Below, in pieces: positions 12,346 through 27,000 of a stretch of 64,000 bases of DNA (its first letter is position 1; each line of letters opens with the position of its first letter). This stretch comes from Tubulanus polymorphus. Lineage: Eukaryota > Nemertea > Palaeonemertea > Tubulaniformes > Tubulanidae. The translations under genes and the position numbers were made by a program. The stretch is taken from the NCBI RefSeq assembly GCF_964204645.1, contig NC_134028.1, forward strand, positions 5,554,501 to 5,618,500, read 5' to 3'. Under the pieces are notes generated by a model. That model saw only the letters and a program-made list of their open reading frames with translations, had not been told where the DNA came from and made no database searches.

Positions 12346-14781
12346 TCTGCAAAAACATAAACCAAGTTCAAATTAATGATTTCTCCAAAGCGCTGAAAAA
12401 CCATACGGGGTCGTGTATAATCTAGGGGCCATCCAGGCATTTGAGAATATGAAACTTGGATTACCGAGGTGTTCCGTCTAGGCGATTCCTTGAATTGTTT
12501 TGAGGAATACGCCTAAAAGTGCACCGTTAGACGTTTTTTCCTATAGAATTGCGAAGATTCAGCCAACCTCGATGGCTTGTTAGAAAAACCAAGTCAAGGT
12601 CTATCATTATTCGCAGTCGACAAGCGAAGATTCAATGCACGTAACTGTTGGATCTATCCAACCTAGGAAATTGAATTATAATTGCAAAATTGTCTAACAA
12701 TTCGAAGCTTATTTACAGCATTGTCAACGCAACCGATTGTCAGTGACACGCGAAGGACTCTAGCACGAAAGACCAGAAGACAGCGGTAACCGCCATGAAG
12801 TTATCAACTATTATTTTCGCTGTTACTATCGAAGTTTTTAATTATACGAAATCATTACTAAGGAAGTTGCATTTAGCTTCAGTTTCAAAATTATCAAACA
12901 ATATGTAGATCATTATGATAGAGAAACTCTGATTTTGTAATCACGTTTTGATTTTAAGGAACAATCGTCGTGTCTAGACAGCTCTTTCTCTTAGATTTTT
13001 TCGAAGCGGAAAATTGAAAAAAAAGAAATACAAACGTCACCAGAATCAGACACACCTACACTTTATGCAAAATGTGTGTGTAATGGGAACTCACACTACC
13101 TGCTGCCCTGGGGGAACTTTCTGTTAGATAAAACATTTTCAGAATTTTCTCCAAGATATCAATATCATCACGGTATAAAACATTTTCTTAAATTAATTTT
13201 GAAATTCAATTCCACATAAAGTATTTAATTCCGAGATATTATCTCGGCGAGTAAATCCGTCAATTTTTCTATTTGACGAAAAGTATTTTATTGCGAGGCA
13301 TTATTTCAGATTGAATTGAGAGAACATTTTATTTGATAAAAACATCCGCGGGACAGCGGGTAGTGTGAATATTCATCGTATAAAAACAAATTAGAATCAA
13401 TTCTGTCGTAATCAGGAAAAATCATTTCGATTGGATATCAATGTTTGGCGATTTTATTTTTTGAGTCGATAATGTCAGAATTGATTTTTGTTTCAAATGT
13501 CTTTGTCTCATGTCTCTAGGACCCTCCGCAAAGGAGTATTACAGATAATACTTTAGCTTTGAGCCGTCTGTCCTCCTCTTATTGGTTAGATTTTACAGTC
13601 CAAGATCATAACAGCGCTGTGAAATATGATTTTCGGTGATTACGCGTATATTACGGCCAAAGCTAAGTTTCCATTTATGTGAGTTAGGTCGCATTAATAA
13701 TTGACCTGATGGAAAACAAATCACCGTCGTATTTTCACCACAGACGCGATATTACCACGTACACGCCGCCAGTCCATACGTGGATACATCAACGCGCATT
13801 ACTGATCAGTCAGTCGGCCTTTTGGAGTCATATCTGCCGTGGGAATCAATGCGCATCGGCTTTAGTCTCTCCGGTATTGCCGTTAACCTGCCCTGGCACC
13901 GGGTCTGTCTGCGGTTATGCGAAGGATTTTTCTGAACGACTTTTTTTTTATAAAAAAAGTTGCTATACGCATGAACGTAGCCGTTTCCTTTCGTGTATTA
14001 TCAGTCATCTACGTTGCCATAAAAACTAGGGTGGAACCGAAAGTTTCAATCGTTTCTGAGAAATCTGTGTCAATTTGTGTGATCAATTGATCAATTCGAA
14101 ATTTCAAAACCTTTCAGAGTTTCCGACATCAGAATTGATGAAATAACAGGCAGGAAGTGACGTCACTAATGACATTTCAATCAACAGCAAACTGCGCCAT
14201 CTAGGAGTTGATATACGACCGATTATTTCATTCGTCTACGTATCACTTATTTCATAAACTATCGTTTCATATCATCATTTTAAACTCGCTCTCGATGATT
14301 TGAAACGCCCGGAGACCCGAACTGCAGTTATAGTTTCCGGCGTCAAGAGGATCCACCCGATAATTTTGTGCCGAATGACGTAGATTCAAAGTCCCTTTGA
14401 TCTCCGGATCGTCAAATGTCGCCCGGAAAAAAGTTTTAAATTAGCGTGATAACTATTTTCATCTCGAGATAAATCTCTTGTCTGGAAGCGAGTTTGAAGT
14501 CAGAATACGAACTTTGATTATTCGATCATTTCGAGCATATATTGTGTACATTTCTGTCCGTGTCTATTATTAGTTCAAGTGTAAAATTGTCGGATCAAGA
14601 ATTAATATTCTATGACAAATTACAACATTTTGTAGAATTAAAATCGATTAATTGTTCCATAATTGTTAATTATTTCGACTTCAGTTCGATTCCGCGTGTG
14701 TATTGGTAAATATGCACTTCATGTGTATATATTTGCAATACGCAGGGAACGCTGACTGGCAAGACGCATTGTTGGTTTTAG

Positions 14782-15043
14782 CGTCACGTAGTCTTCCAGC
14801 ATCAATAATACACCCGCAAAATCGATCCCGCCGCGCTGATTGGTCGACGAACTAACGTACTCGTCAACGCGCATGCGCAACGCCTACTGAAGTCCGGAAA
14901 GCGGTGGCAATTTAAAAGGTAAAACCTGGGCTTTGTTTCGATCACTATTAGGACGGTAACCACATCGCGCGCACACTAGTGATATTCTGCAGTGTGATAC
15001 TCTAAAAATCTTCGTCAGAAAAATCAGTTTCAGTTCAGGCAAA
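14782..15043 (+). promoter_or_regulatory. Core promoter and 5' UTR of the secreted peptide gene
   Basis: TTTAAAA (14911-14917) is a TATA-like box. An initiator-like TCACTA (14942-14947) lies about 31 bp downstream, the usual spacing, predicting a start near A14944 and a 5' UTR of about 100 nt. Upstream are an inverted CCAAT box (ATTGG, 14839-14843), a perfect NRF1-type palindrome GCGCATGCGC (14869-14878) and a CRE half-site CGTCA (14782-14786). The 14.82-14.97 kb segment is richer in CpG than its surroundings. The motifs are seen; factor binding is inferred. Confidence 0.55.
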
Positions 15044-18000
15044 ATGACTACAACGACGTTAAGGTAAGAGGGAAACTACTTTTTAGAAAATTCTCAAGAT
15101 CTCAATACAGCTTCCACTAACTGTTTGTATTTTCCTTACGATTGCTGTAGATTTGGTTTACCAGATTATTAATTCATCAAAGGTATACCTTAAGTTTACC
15201 TTTTTATTTTTGAATGATGGAATCTCTATTTTTGAATTCGATAATTCCTATCGTTTGCCAAAAAGATTGATTCACTCTCTCTTTATCACCGAATCATCAT
15301 TGGTTTTAAATTCCATAATTTTCAACTTTTTCCCTAGACTTCATGGATACTTTATTCACACGGTTTCATTTCATTCTCGACGCGTATTACGTATTTCATC
15401 ATTTTTTTCCTCATAATCTATCATTTCGCATTCTATCGCGGCTCTGAGCGGTTTAAAATAGTCGCAATCGTGCTCGTTTTCTAGAATGTCAAAAGACATT
15501 AAACGTCTTGTCAACTTAATTTCTATCTTCAATTTCTATTTCTGGTTTCGGGTTTGAGTTTTCTGTTTTAACTGAATTTTTTGCATCCGTCCGCAAAACA
15601 GTTTGGCAGCTGATTAGGATAAGGGTTTGTTAAACAGTTTTAAAAAAGTAAAACAGTTACACAATTCGAATTATTCTGAGCGATTTTTATCAAATGAATA
15701 ATAGTTCATATTTCCAAAATCTCATTTTTCTATATACTATTCATTTCAACGTCCGACAATGTGATTAGTGCTTGTTTGATTTTACTTCTATATGAATTAA
15801 TCTAACGAATGAACGCGACATTTTGTGCAGAGAAATGAACACTTTCGAGATAGAGTGATTGGTGCTAGAATTCACTTAATTGGTGCGCCTGAGAGAGACG
15901 GATCGGGGATAAATCGCTGCCCGCTTTCAGCGTAACGTGATTCATTCGTGTCTCCGCAACGAAAATCATAGACAGAAAATCATTTTGAATCTCTTTTAAC
16001 CCGATCTATTTATCGTAAAATTTGAAATCGCTATAAGTCTGCGATTGAATATCTTAGGAAATAGATGACTATGCAACAGTTTGTCATAATGTATATCGTA
16101 GGTTTTCGAGTGATTGTAGAACTACTCGCAATCATATTTTGCTATTTGCAATATTGAACCACGGATTCCAATGGACTTTAAAACGAAGAGTTGCAGATTA
16201 CGTGATTGAACACACGGATTGTTTATCAAGTAATGTTACAGATGACCAATCAACTAATATCAATCGGTATCAGTAACTGCTCTGCGTAATAACGCCCGTG
16301 TACTTCAGCGATTTAGAGAAATTCTATTGACGAGTAAGATTCAATGGTTGTTCAATTGAATCGACTTAAAGGTTAGTCTATCGTCCCCGGAGCCTATAAC
16401 AAAGAAAAAGTGCGGTTGTATCATCTGTTAGAGGAGGATCTAGATTTCGCATACGGATACCCCCTTGTGTAAACGAAACGCACCGCATGCCCGCAGTGCT
16501 CAAATTGGCGTATCTTCAATTTTATCTTAACCAACATTTTCAGTAGTTCGAAAGTGAATGTCATAGATATGACGAGGTCCATTTAATTCTAATCGTACAT
16601 GTAGTCTAACAAATAAAGACGCGCTCTCAAAAGTCTGTGGTCTATGGAACTGGGTATAGGATCTTAAGGCCAATAATGAGGTATCGTATCGGTAAAGGAA
16701 TCGTATTTAAGGATATCATAACTTGAGAAATGTCGCCATCGCTTGCGAATGAATATCCCACCTACCAATAAGATACCTGCTATTGTCTTCGGAGAGGTCT
16801 GTGGAACAAGCGATTAAGATAAATAGATATATAAAAAAGAAGAATATAAATATATTTGACTTTCTTCCGCCATAAGCGCCAGGGGGATTATGAGTCGTAT
16901 GATTTTTAAAAGCATCGACATGCGCTGACTACTGACATAAAATCGGCCTGATGATTCATTTGATTGGGCTTCAATAAAATACATATTTCCGATAATCGAG
17001 AAAATGCCATATTTCATCCGTCTGTAGAAGCTTTAGTTCTTGTCTGAGTCTTCGGGAACAATCGATTGTTTACAGTCGTTATTATTCTTATTGCGACATT
17101 TTTTGTTGTTGAAACTTCTGAACTAGTCTAGACACTCACCTCCACCGACCGTGAAATCAGTCAGAAGCAACGCGTCACCGTAAACCCGATAAATAGTGTA
17201 GGAAATACGTGAAAACGTAATCTGCAGAATATCGCTTTTTCTCCGCACGTAGCATACCGGGTTTTCTGTGATATCCCTGAGTGAATTCATTTTCATCGAC
17301 AGGTTGCTGTAAATACTTTAGTTTCGCAGTTACCCGTCTAATTCTTCAGCCGGAAACGCGAGATTTGTCCGTTCGTTTGAAGCCCGATGCGGTTTTATTT
17401 GTTTCAGGATTACCCGAAGCTGACTGGCGTTTCTGTACGCGTCACTCACTCGTCGTTGAAGTTGAAGTATTTTTTGCGAGGCGCGCGCTGATTTTCGTTC
17501 TAGCCCGATCAAAAAATAAAAACTAGCCTAAACAGAACGTTAAGTAGAAAGTTTGACTTCAAAAGACAAACGATTTTCTTGATGCACGAATCCCACGCGC
17601 CGCGCACAAGTTGAGCAGTAATACACCATGACATAATACCGATACCTTTATTGGTGTATTCTGTTTGCAGTCTAATATCATTTTTAAATGTCAGAATTTT
17701 TATCAGAGAAATCCCCTTCGGAATATCCCCACGATGGGAAGGGGGAGAGCAAGAACATAACGTAAGAGATTTTTATTACTGTATTATCTCAAAATCACTC
17801 CAATAAGTGAAGAAGCGAAAGAAAGATCAGTGATGAAGTCCCCGATATTAACTTGTTTGCTAAGATTCGTGATCTGTATGTACCTAAAATACCAGGCTAA
17901 GGTCATGGTGGTCAAACTAGTTTCAGCCCATTATAAGCCATGAGCACCATCCGTGAAATAAAAGAGAACCAGGAACACCCACAGCATAAAGTCAGGGGAT

Positions 18001-21000
18001 ACATCTTAGATGAACGTTGTCCGTGAAATCAAATACTTATCCGCTTTTCCTACGCTATGGTATTCAGAAATAAAATAGACATCCACCACTTTACAAGTTA
18101 TATATGCGTATAAATAGATATATGTTTTGAAATAGTGTCGGTTTCATTGTAATTTCACATTTATGTAGGCAGAGTCCTAGGATGTCATGGGGGAACACGG
18201 TGCATGGCCTGGTAAATTAGACGGTGATGATTCAAATTCGAATTTTCAAATCACGTTCGAAAATTCAATTACGAAATCAATTTCGTACGGCGACGATTTC
18301 TAAATTCCGGAACTCGATCGCAATCTCTCCGTGAAACCGAATTGCAAAAATTCGAAAATATTACCTAAGTTCACTCTACGAGGAAGGTTTGTAATGATTT
18401 TTCAATTAACGACCTTGAATTATTTAATTAGCGCGCGCGAAATGCATTTACGCAAAACCGGAAGTACCTGCTAAAACCGGAAACGGAAAACGGCTTGCAT
18501 TTAACGGTACAAACAGACCGGAAGCGCAACGAACTTCACTCGTAACGGCGCGTGCGTAGGTGATTCTAATAATGGTTCGTAGCGCAAGGCGTCGTCGCTA
18601 TATATAGAATTTATGAATGTAAATAACGAAAAGCGACATCAAAGTAAAAGTGATGAAGTTGGTTTGAAATCGTTTGAATATACGCATGTAATAAACATAG
18701 TTGAAATCGTATAGGCTTGCGAAAAAATCGACAGCCGGAGATCTACATCAATTGGTGGAAAAAAGACACTCTATTTATGTCTGTTTCAACCTTGTCTAAC
18801 AATATGACACCAGCTTCGGTGCGTATCACAAAAGTTTTCTTCGCAGATGAAAGAGATAGCTGTCTAGACGGGTGGGTCATATTTCAAAACGAAAAGACGA
18901 TAATTAACATCTTGCCAGAAAAATCCCTTTTCTTTTGATTACCTTTTTTTACTTTTCACTTATATTTTTCATGATATTCTTGGGATCCGTATCTTAGGCG
19001 AATAAGTCGACGGAAGACAGATTGTTCCATTTAATTCCTTATAGATTCATCCAGTTTCACGCTCTTTAGCTATACCCAGTACCCGTTCTAGGTAGATGAA
19101 ATAACTTTTATTAAGTCAAGAGTTTGATTTTCTCGGTTAAGTAGGATTTGTTTTTTTATGTGAAAAGCAAAGTAGCAAGACAAGAACGTAGATCGATCGC
19201 TCTCACATCAAGAAAAAGTTGTGAAAAAATGTTAGCTTCAGTTTTATGTGCTTCCGTCCATCCTAGAATAGCCCCAGCAATCGCGGTTTACCTGTCTCGT
19301 GTGATGCAATAACTTATACCTAACTTACTCGAATAGTTCAATGCAAATTTCAGTCCACATTTCACAATTTCAAATCCCCCAGTTCATTCCAGATATAACC
19401 GTTCATCTGCTCGTTGTCGGAAAACCAACGTTGGAATGACGACTTGTAATGCGATCATCACAAACAGTCATTAATCAGTAGCCAGTGTTACGTAGAAAGC
19501 AGTTTGAAGACGAACGTTGTCATTAGCTGCTGGTCAGTTGCTTATACATATAGCCAGCCTTTGAATGTAACTATTGCAGTGATATCACAACTATGGCAAT
19601 TGATTAGTGACATTAGTAGTGAATTTCAAGAAACCGAATCATTCAATTCATAATATATTTACATCATAAAGTAATGAAATTGGCATAACATGTGCAATCT
19701 TATGTTTTCTCATTTTGATTGGTTTAAAACCCACTATATACGGAATTTGAAAGACGAAACACATTTAAAGATAAAATTCGTTTTTAATCTTTCAAATTCT
19801 ACGTGTTCTCCACGTTAGAGTGTGGCCATTCTACCATCCTACCATTCTCCATGTTATGGCCATTTTTACACGCACACACATAAACTATGGATTGTCGTTT
19901 GCCGTTTTGACTTTTAAACGAAGATTAAACGGCTCTTTCATCTTGATTGGCTCGAAAACTCGTCATCAATATTGCTGCACCTAGATTTACGCCACCCCGG
20001 TCTTATTTTCGATCGTTTCATTACTTTGATGTCGTTGTTTTCGCTTTGAAAGTTTTTCGTCGATATCGAGAACGCGTTCGACGTTTCAGATGTTGGACGA
20101 GACGCGTGTTGAATTTTCGAGTATCGTTTAATGAATGCACGTTCGCGAGGATTGTCGCTGAATTATGTCGTCTTGTCCTTCGTCGAAACTTATCGCAGCG
20201 ATAAGCTCGACTGACTGCGAAAGCGAGCTCGCCGAAGCTGATAAAACGTGACTTCAGCTTCGCCCGTAGCACAGCGTCGTATGTCATTAAAAACCTCATC
20301 GCTCGGATCATCAACACTTAACGTTTGATATTGCAATCTACTCTTCACTGACTAACACCTCTGCACCTTACTCTTTTTTCCTAATTGCCGATGAAGCTTT
20401 TCGAGTTAAATAATACCCTACACGGCATCTAAATAATTTTGAAAAAAATTCGTTGTTTCTATTCTATTTCGATCTATGATTTGTGCGCTTATAACGATGA
20501 GGATTGAAATCAATTATGCGCTGCAGAGTAACCGGAGACGATTCGTGCCGCGATCAGAAACGAATCGTTTAAGGCAAAATTTTAGTAATTCCCAAGCCAT
20601 ATTTTGAATCTATAAGTAACGTCTAATCAGTATGTGATAATCAAAAGAGATTATTGACGGAAAAGTGATACGTGATGATACGTGTAATCGTTACTAGTTA
20701 CTAGTAACAACAGAGTCTGCAAGTCTGGCAGAGTCTGTAATTTACTCATGAAGCTTTAGGCGGGTGCGCGCAGTTCTGTCGATTTCTTTAAAAATACGAC
20801 ATCATGCAGCATTTCTCTTGAAGGATTGTTTTTTCCCCTATCAAATAAAAATTCGAGAAAGGTGTTTAAGCCATCTGAACAGAGAAGTAAAAATAGCGAA
20901 TAAGCACAAATGAGGAGTGAAAGGTGCATTTAACGTTAGACTAATGTAATTTGCGTCACATAAGACAGGTCGATAGTGACCGATGCAATCGAGTATTTGC

Positions 21001-24000
21001 CATGGATTAGTCGGAACTTAGTGGCTATGCCGCAGGCTTAATATCTATACGAATCGCTGAGCAACTTATCAATGGGTATTGCGTAGACTCAGTACGAGGG
21101 GTAAAAAGACCCTGCTTTTCAAACAGGCGTGGATTCATTGACTCAAAAGAGTTGAATCGCACATTTTCGGGGCATCGAAGAATATTTCATTCTGGCCATT
21201 TTCTCTTCGTTAAAAGAGTATGTACTCTCTTCTTGCGCTAGACATTTCATAGTGCTAGAATTTTCATAAGAACTCGTTAATAGATACGTAAAATATAAGT
21301 TAATTTCGACAAATTCGATTCCTATTTACCTTAACACTTGTATATGGGCGTCGATTGATCCTTAATTGTATATGAAAAAATTAACATCTGAATTTCAAGC
21401 GGGTTTGTTTCGCGTAACAGGGGAGCAATAGTATCTTTAAACGGAAATGAATATCTATGTAGGTCTATAAATGTATGAAATGCATGAAGTTTCATTGAAG
21501 TGGATCAGTTCGTGGGAAAAATCTCACTCGGATGTGTTAAAAACTATATTCATGTTTTTACCCGATATGTTTTACTGGAACAATTCGTGCACTGAAACAT
21601 TGTAACAGTTTTCCGCAGTAGAGAATCCCTCGGGTACTCCTGTTAACCATCGGGCAAAATGTTCGATTAACTTAAAAAATGTTATCAACTATTCGCTCTG
21701 CAGCTGATAGCTACGAAGCTCCATCTTTGTTCGGCAGGGATCCGAACCCGATGACATCTGGACTTTGCCGAGGAAGGATGCATTCTGCAAATCAATCATA
21801 AATGCTATTTCTATATGATAAACCAGTGATGGGCGAATCCGTATATTCGCATGTCTAACATTAAAGAAAGATGATGATGTTCCTTCGTATTTGATTTTTT
21901 AACTTCCTTCGTATCGACGCAGAAGTATAATCAGGTTTCTAGGAAAAAGACACAACCCACTTTTTCATTTTGTGATATCTCGGTCACTGGCTGCACGGTA
22001 CACGTGACATTTATTAGCTGGATGATAATCCTCGATAAAAAATTTCACTCATTTCGCTGCTCGGACAATTATTCCGTTCTGTGTATTCGTTAGACACGCA
22101 CAACGTGTCGTGTTTAACATGCTCGACGACAGGGACAGGGATCTCATTTGGCCATCTTTCACTGCCTTCATTTTATGGTGACAACTCGTCTGCGGGGTGC
22201 ACTCTTCTGTACATAATAACATTTTGTTAACGTGTTCCATATTTTAATCATGTATATACATCATCTATTGCGAATTGAAATCAATTCACTCATTCGATCA
22301 TTCATTCATTCATTCATTCATTCATTCATTCATTCATTTGTACGAAAGACAGACAAACACTATCTCCGGCGCTTTGAGAGATTACTGAATACCGATTAAC
22401 TGTTTCGGAATAGCAAATTAAACGCTGACAACTAATGACACATTTGATATTACTTTAACCTATTGATTCTAACCAAAATCGATGCTACCTGGTCAGGAAG
22501 CGCAAATACGCTTCAATGGCAGACTATCTTAATAATTCCAATATACGGTGGTCAAGTCGATAGGCTGCTGACTTTGCTCGGTATTGAAATCAACGTCATA
22601 GACACTAATTGGTTTGGTTTATGTATCGATGCGATGACAAGATGAAAACTAATTGTCGAAACGGAAAAGATCGTCAGATATTTAAAAGTCGTCTAGACCA
22701 AATATGTATACGTGTACACGGGCTGTACATTTTAAATTGGATGGATGTTTTAAGCGCCTACACAAATCTAACCCGACCTACGTCGATTTAATTGTTTCGC
22801 GAAAAGAAACAACTCCGAATTTAATTCATACAACTCGTTCGCAGTTCTTCGGTAATTAGATTTTTGTTCAAGTCGGAATAAAAGAAGGCGCAGGACCCGA
22901 CGCGTGGTAAATATTTGATGCTGAAATCAAGCATAAACTAATTTTGAATTCGGAGCAAAATTCAACAGCCCGCGTCGGCAGTTTGAACCAGACGTTACAA
23001 GCAAAGTTAGACAAGCTATTAATGTATGTATATCTAATTTGAAATTTTGAATTAGGTACGCTCCGTTTTTTTGATGAATGAAAATGAATAAAATCGAAAT
23101 CAAAATTCAACAAACAAAATTCAAAATCTCTACTGACATCGTGTTGAGGTGAAAACATTTAAACTGAAGTGGGCTTGGACGACGGAAACAACGATTATTA
23201 TATTCGTTTCAACGTGGCGATTACGGATTTCTATCTTATCTAAAAAAAAGTATGGTGGATTCTCTGTGTCTATACGGCCCGAATCAGCCACCATACGTAA
23301 TACTGAAAATTCAATGAAATTTACTATCATTCATAATGTACACATTTCCGTTTATTTATCTGGTCCCGTTCTTTTATTAACGAAAATTTATAGCGTTTCC
23401 TATAGATATTTGCTATTATTATCAGCGATATCGAAATCTCTATTTACCCCCTTTATACTCCACATTAATCCAAATATCGCGCTATACGCTTTTTGATAAT
23501 TCTCTTTCGTTCGGAAAAGTCGCGAACGTATGCATGGTTCATTATTTAATTTGCCGTTGACGAACAGATCGAAAGGTCGCCTCGAAGTCTATTTATTCAA
23601 ATCAGAAATGAGGAAATTATAGCATCTGGTCGGACGGCCTCGTCTGACAGTAGGTAAATAATAATTGTGGTTCGTCTCTAATTGTCGGGAACAAACTGAG
23701 AAAATATATTTGTAGTTCGGGTTATTCCACAATAAATCAAATGTGTTTATCAGTTTCAGAAGAAAGTATTATGATGGCCACTGTATTTTCGGATGGCCAA
23801 CGTGACGTTCCCCTAAAATCAAATTCATCCTGAAATTCTGAACATCTTGTATCATTTTTGGAATTATGTTATCGTTTCCTCGAGCTCAACGCGCACCATA
23901 CGCAGGGAACCAGGCTATTAAATATGTTTAATCTCGGGAACGCTGTTCCCGAAACCATGTTTCTCGTTTCTCGTAAACGAACACGGCACAGGGAAACGCC

Positions 24001-27000
24001 CGAAAACATAATGTTTGTTCTCGTGTTTCTCGTGTTTCCCTGCGTCGTGTGCGTTAGGCTTAAGAGGCTTTAATTACTGGACCAAAATAAAGTACTTCAA
24101 CAACACTTTCAGAAAAGTTTTTCTTTCATCGAATTGTTATACTGTAATGCGAGAAGTTCTGATGGGCGGCAGGGTCGCCCTGGTACTTTACAGTCGATAT
24201 TGTCTAGTGTTGACGGTTCTATCCACGTCAGCTTAGAAATAAATCTTTAAACCAACTCGTATTTGGCGATGACAAATCATTATTCACCTTCCATATGCAC
24301 CGTCAGCTGTTTTGTTTTTTCTTTTGGCGTTCCAGATATTCGAATATTAGTCAATTCAGCTTCATTAGGAATCGATTTATTTTCTGACTACGCATATGAA
24401 ACGGATATTGTGTATATCTTTTTCCATTTTTTTTTTAATTAACGAAAATACCTTTCCCTATACAGGCGTGGCTTACGGTGATTCGTGCAAGGCGTCTTCC
24501 GTAAACAAGAAGACGGTGCGTAAAAATATCCTGCGCTGTTATTGCTTGGAGCGAATGAACAAAAAGCTCGAATAAATCGAGCGATGATTTTGTATTTTCG
24601 GTATATCGAGTATGCCGTTCATAAAGAACCTATAATGTTGTCAGACGCTGGAAAAAAAGTTTGAAATTTTTTATTGTAATCTGCGTTGAGACGGCGGCAC
24701 AGCCGATTTAACGGCATGAAAGAATTTGACGCATAAGAATAAAGTGTTGGATAATTTTCTGGCAGAAAATGAAATTTTCCGTAGCAAAAATTAATTACTC
24801 GGTTCAAAAGAAACTTGTACGCGCGACCTAATGAAATTATATCGCTTTTTAGTTCGTTTACGTATCGGATAATTAGATAATTCACTTTTCTTTTGTTACG
24901 TTTAAGGCCATTAAGTGAATTTGTCGGAAAGCGCTTAAAACGCGTCGATTATTTTGATGGAAATCAGTGCAGCAATGAATTCGTGCAGTTTACACGCAGG
25001 TAGTGGAATGAGACACTCTTATTCGTGTCGATTGTAGATTGACGAAAAAGTCCCACGATAGAATTGCATACGATAAAATCTTATTTAAATGAAACTACGA
25101 CGTTCCGGCTGTTGGTTATAAAAGCTATCAGCAGGTGGAATGATAGGTGAAAGTATTTACCTATGGTACTTGGGCACATTTATTGCCAAATTTCTTTTTG
25201 TAAGTTGGGCACCTTTGTTTCTCCTAATCGGCCGGGTCATTTTATAAATCGCAATGAAATTTGTAATCTGTTCATTTCTATATCTGCCGGGTCTGTTATT
25301 GTAAGCTTGGTTATGTTTTTTAAAACAAGTAATGTACAGGGTAGATAAGGCCGGTCGGGTCAGTAGAAACAAGGTATCAATATTTTTTGTCTTATTATCA
25401 ATTTCAAGTTCGATTTCTACATATGTATATTGAACCGACTGAAAGTAAGATACAAAAAAAATCGAAATTGATCTGTACTCTAGTCGTGGTCTGTGGAGTA
25501 TTTATGAAAAAAACCCACAATATTGACGAAATAATAAACTAAAAATCTGTTATCTTGACGTTTCAGAAAAAGTCAGGAAAACAGACTTTATAGATTATAG
25601 TAATTATTTGGTCAATACTGCGGTTTTTAGGTACAAACAAACTTGCCGACTGATATTTGGCTTAATGAGATCATGGAAATGGATTAGTATTCACTACTCG
25701 CCTCTCGAAAAACGCGACTGGAAATTGATTGACAATAATTATGTTGGGGTAACCGTAGATCGGGAGAGGTCAGCGGCGCTGTTGATGACGTCACCTATTT
25801 CGCAAAACGAGATACTTGTTTTGATACACTACTTCGATCTTTTTGCTTCCATTTGAATTTTTCCGCTTTCACCAACGATGAGGGAATATGAGAATTTACT
25901 TCAGATAGATCTTTATAGAAAATTCAAATTTGTTAAAATCCATCTTCGGCTTCGGCAGTGGGTAGAATCTGCATTGAAATGAGGGCTAAAAGCTGTCAGC
26001 ATTTCGATCAAAACTGAAAGAAATTAGCAAAATAGCATAATTCAAACCTTAAAAGCGCAACGTATTAGCGACGTTTATCATAAATGATGGAGTAAGAAAT
26101 CTTGTGTGACTAACAAAACCGTACATCAATTCTGTCAAAACGAAAAGTAACTTTTCATCTGTATATGTATGTGTACAGCAGAACAGTTTCATCGAGGAAT
26201 TTTATATGCCCATTCCTATATGATTAGTTTGCGATTACAGAATTTAAATAAAAAATCTTTTCTAATTTTTTGCGTGGTTCTGCGGGTGCACATAAGTCAA
26301 TGAGTTGTAACCAACAAGCGGGATACATACGGGACATTAAAACAATGCGATTCTGCAAAATTCGAATCGATATTTCCGAGTTAAGACGATCCTTAAACCG
26401 TTAACGTTAAATCATGAACTCTAAAAAAACGACGCGATGAAATCGAACACTACACCGGCAACTATTACCTTTTATTTGCGAATCTAATAGACTGCGGGGA
26501 ATTCGCCACCGTTGTAAGCGGGGGAGCCGTTAACAGTGATATCCACTCGTTAGAACCATTTATAAAAGCCACGTCGGAAAATATAGAGCATAATTTGAAT
26601 GTGACGAACGATGCTTGTTTTGATTTTACACGTCTGGTTTAGAACTGATTGCATTTACCGTCGAGCGCTATGCGTATCACGTGTTCGGGTTCAAATCGCA
26701 CGCTGAAAAATTTATCAAAATAAATTCTGGAGCCGCGTTTTCACGAGAGACACAGAGAGAGGAGACACGACATTTAACAACAACCTGTGATAAATCAGAA
26801 TTTATGCGAATAAAATCACTCGGCCCTTCGAATACGTCACTTAAGCACGTTTTCATTTTGTAATGAAAACTGACGAAGACTGATTCGAATTGATAACTGA
26901 ATATTATTAATGTTGCCTTTTATTTTATATATTTTCAGAATCATAACTGCTTTAATGGTTTTAGAATTAGTTCTCTTCACGTCCACATACGCCGCTTCAA

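Larger units (their letters stand above)
805..14800. other. Gene-poor stretch, about 14 kb, with dispersed repeats
   Basis: No convincing exon was found on either strand. Open frames here are short, start from alternative codons or have no splice context. The stretch holds an inverted-repeat element at 1892-2159, short TA-rich runs near 2950-2990, the MITE at 7103-7288, SINE-like copies near 7783-7915 and 12209-12345, a possible tRNA-derived element near 8110-8200 and a 38-nt hairpin at 11571-11608. An AATAAA at 4440-4445 might be a distal polyadenylation site of the first gene. A distant regulatory region or unannotated lncRNA cannot be excluded. Confidence 0.5.
15064..26938 (+). other. Intron 1 of the secreted peptide gene (11.9 kb)
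   Basis: Bounded by GTAAGA and TATTTTCAG. It holds no exon that fits the host gene's phase. Inside are a CATT microsatellite (about 22298-22337), a MITE at 23882-24064, dispersed repeats near 25010-25360, a possible decayed minus-strand reading frame near 19930-20335, and weak coding-like frames near 17330-17512 (minus) and 24466-24575 (plus). Large size may mean regulatory content. Confidence 0.6.

Noticed and set aside
17330-17512. Open frame on the minus strand with coding-like residues (QKILQLQRRVSDAYRN) and a possible donor
   Set aside because: The opposite strand is equally open over the same bases and no partner exon in phase was found, so local GC richness explains it as well.
24466-24575. 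Possible exon after CCCTATACAG reading VAYGDSCKASSVNKK and ending at TAA
   Set aside because: It needs an upstream exon ending in phase 1. The only exon upstream in the host gene ends in phase 2, so it cannot be spliced in frame, and no separate gene was found around it.
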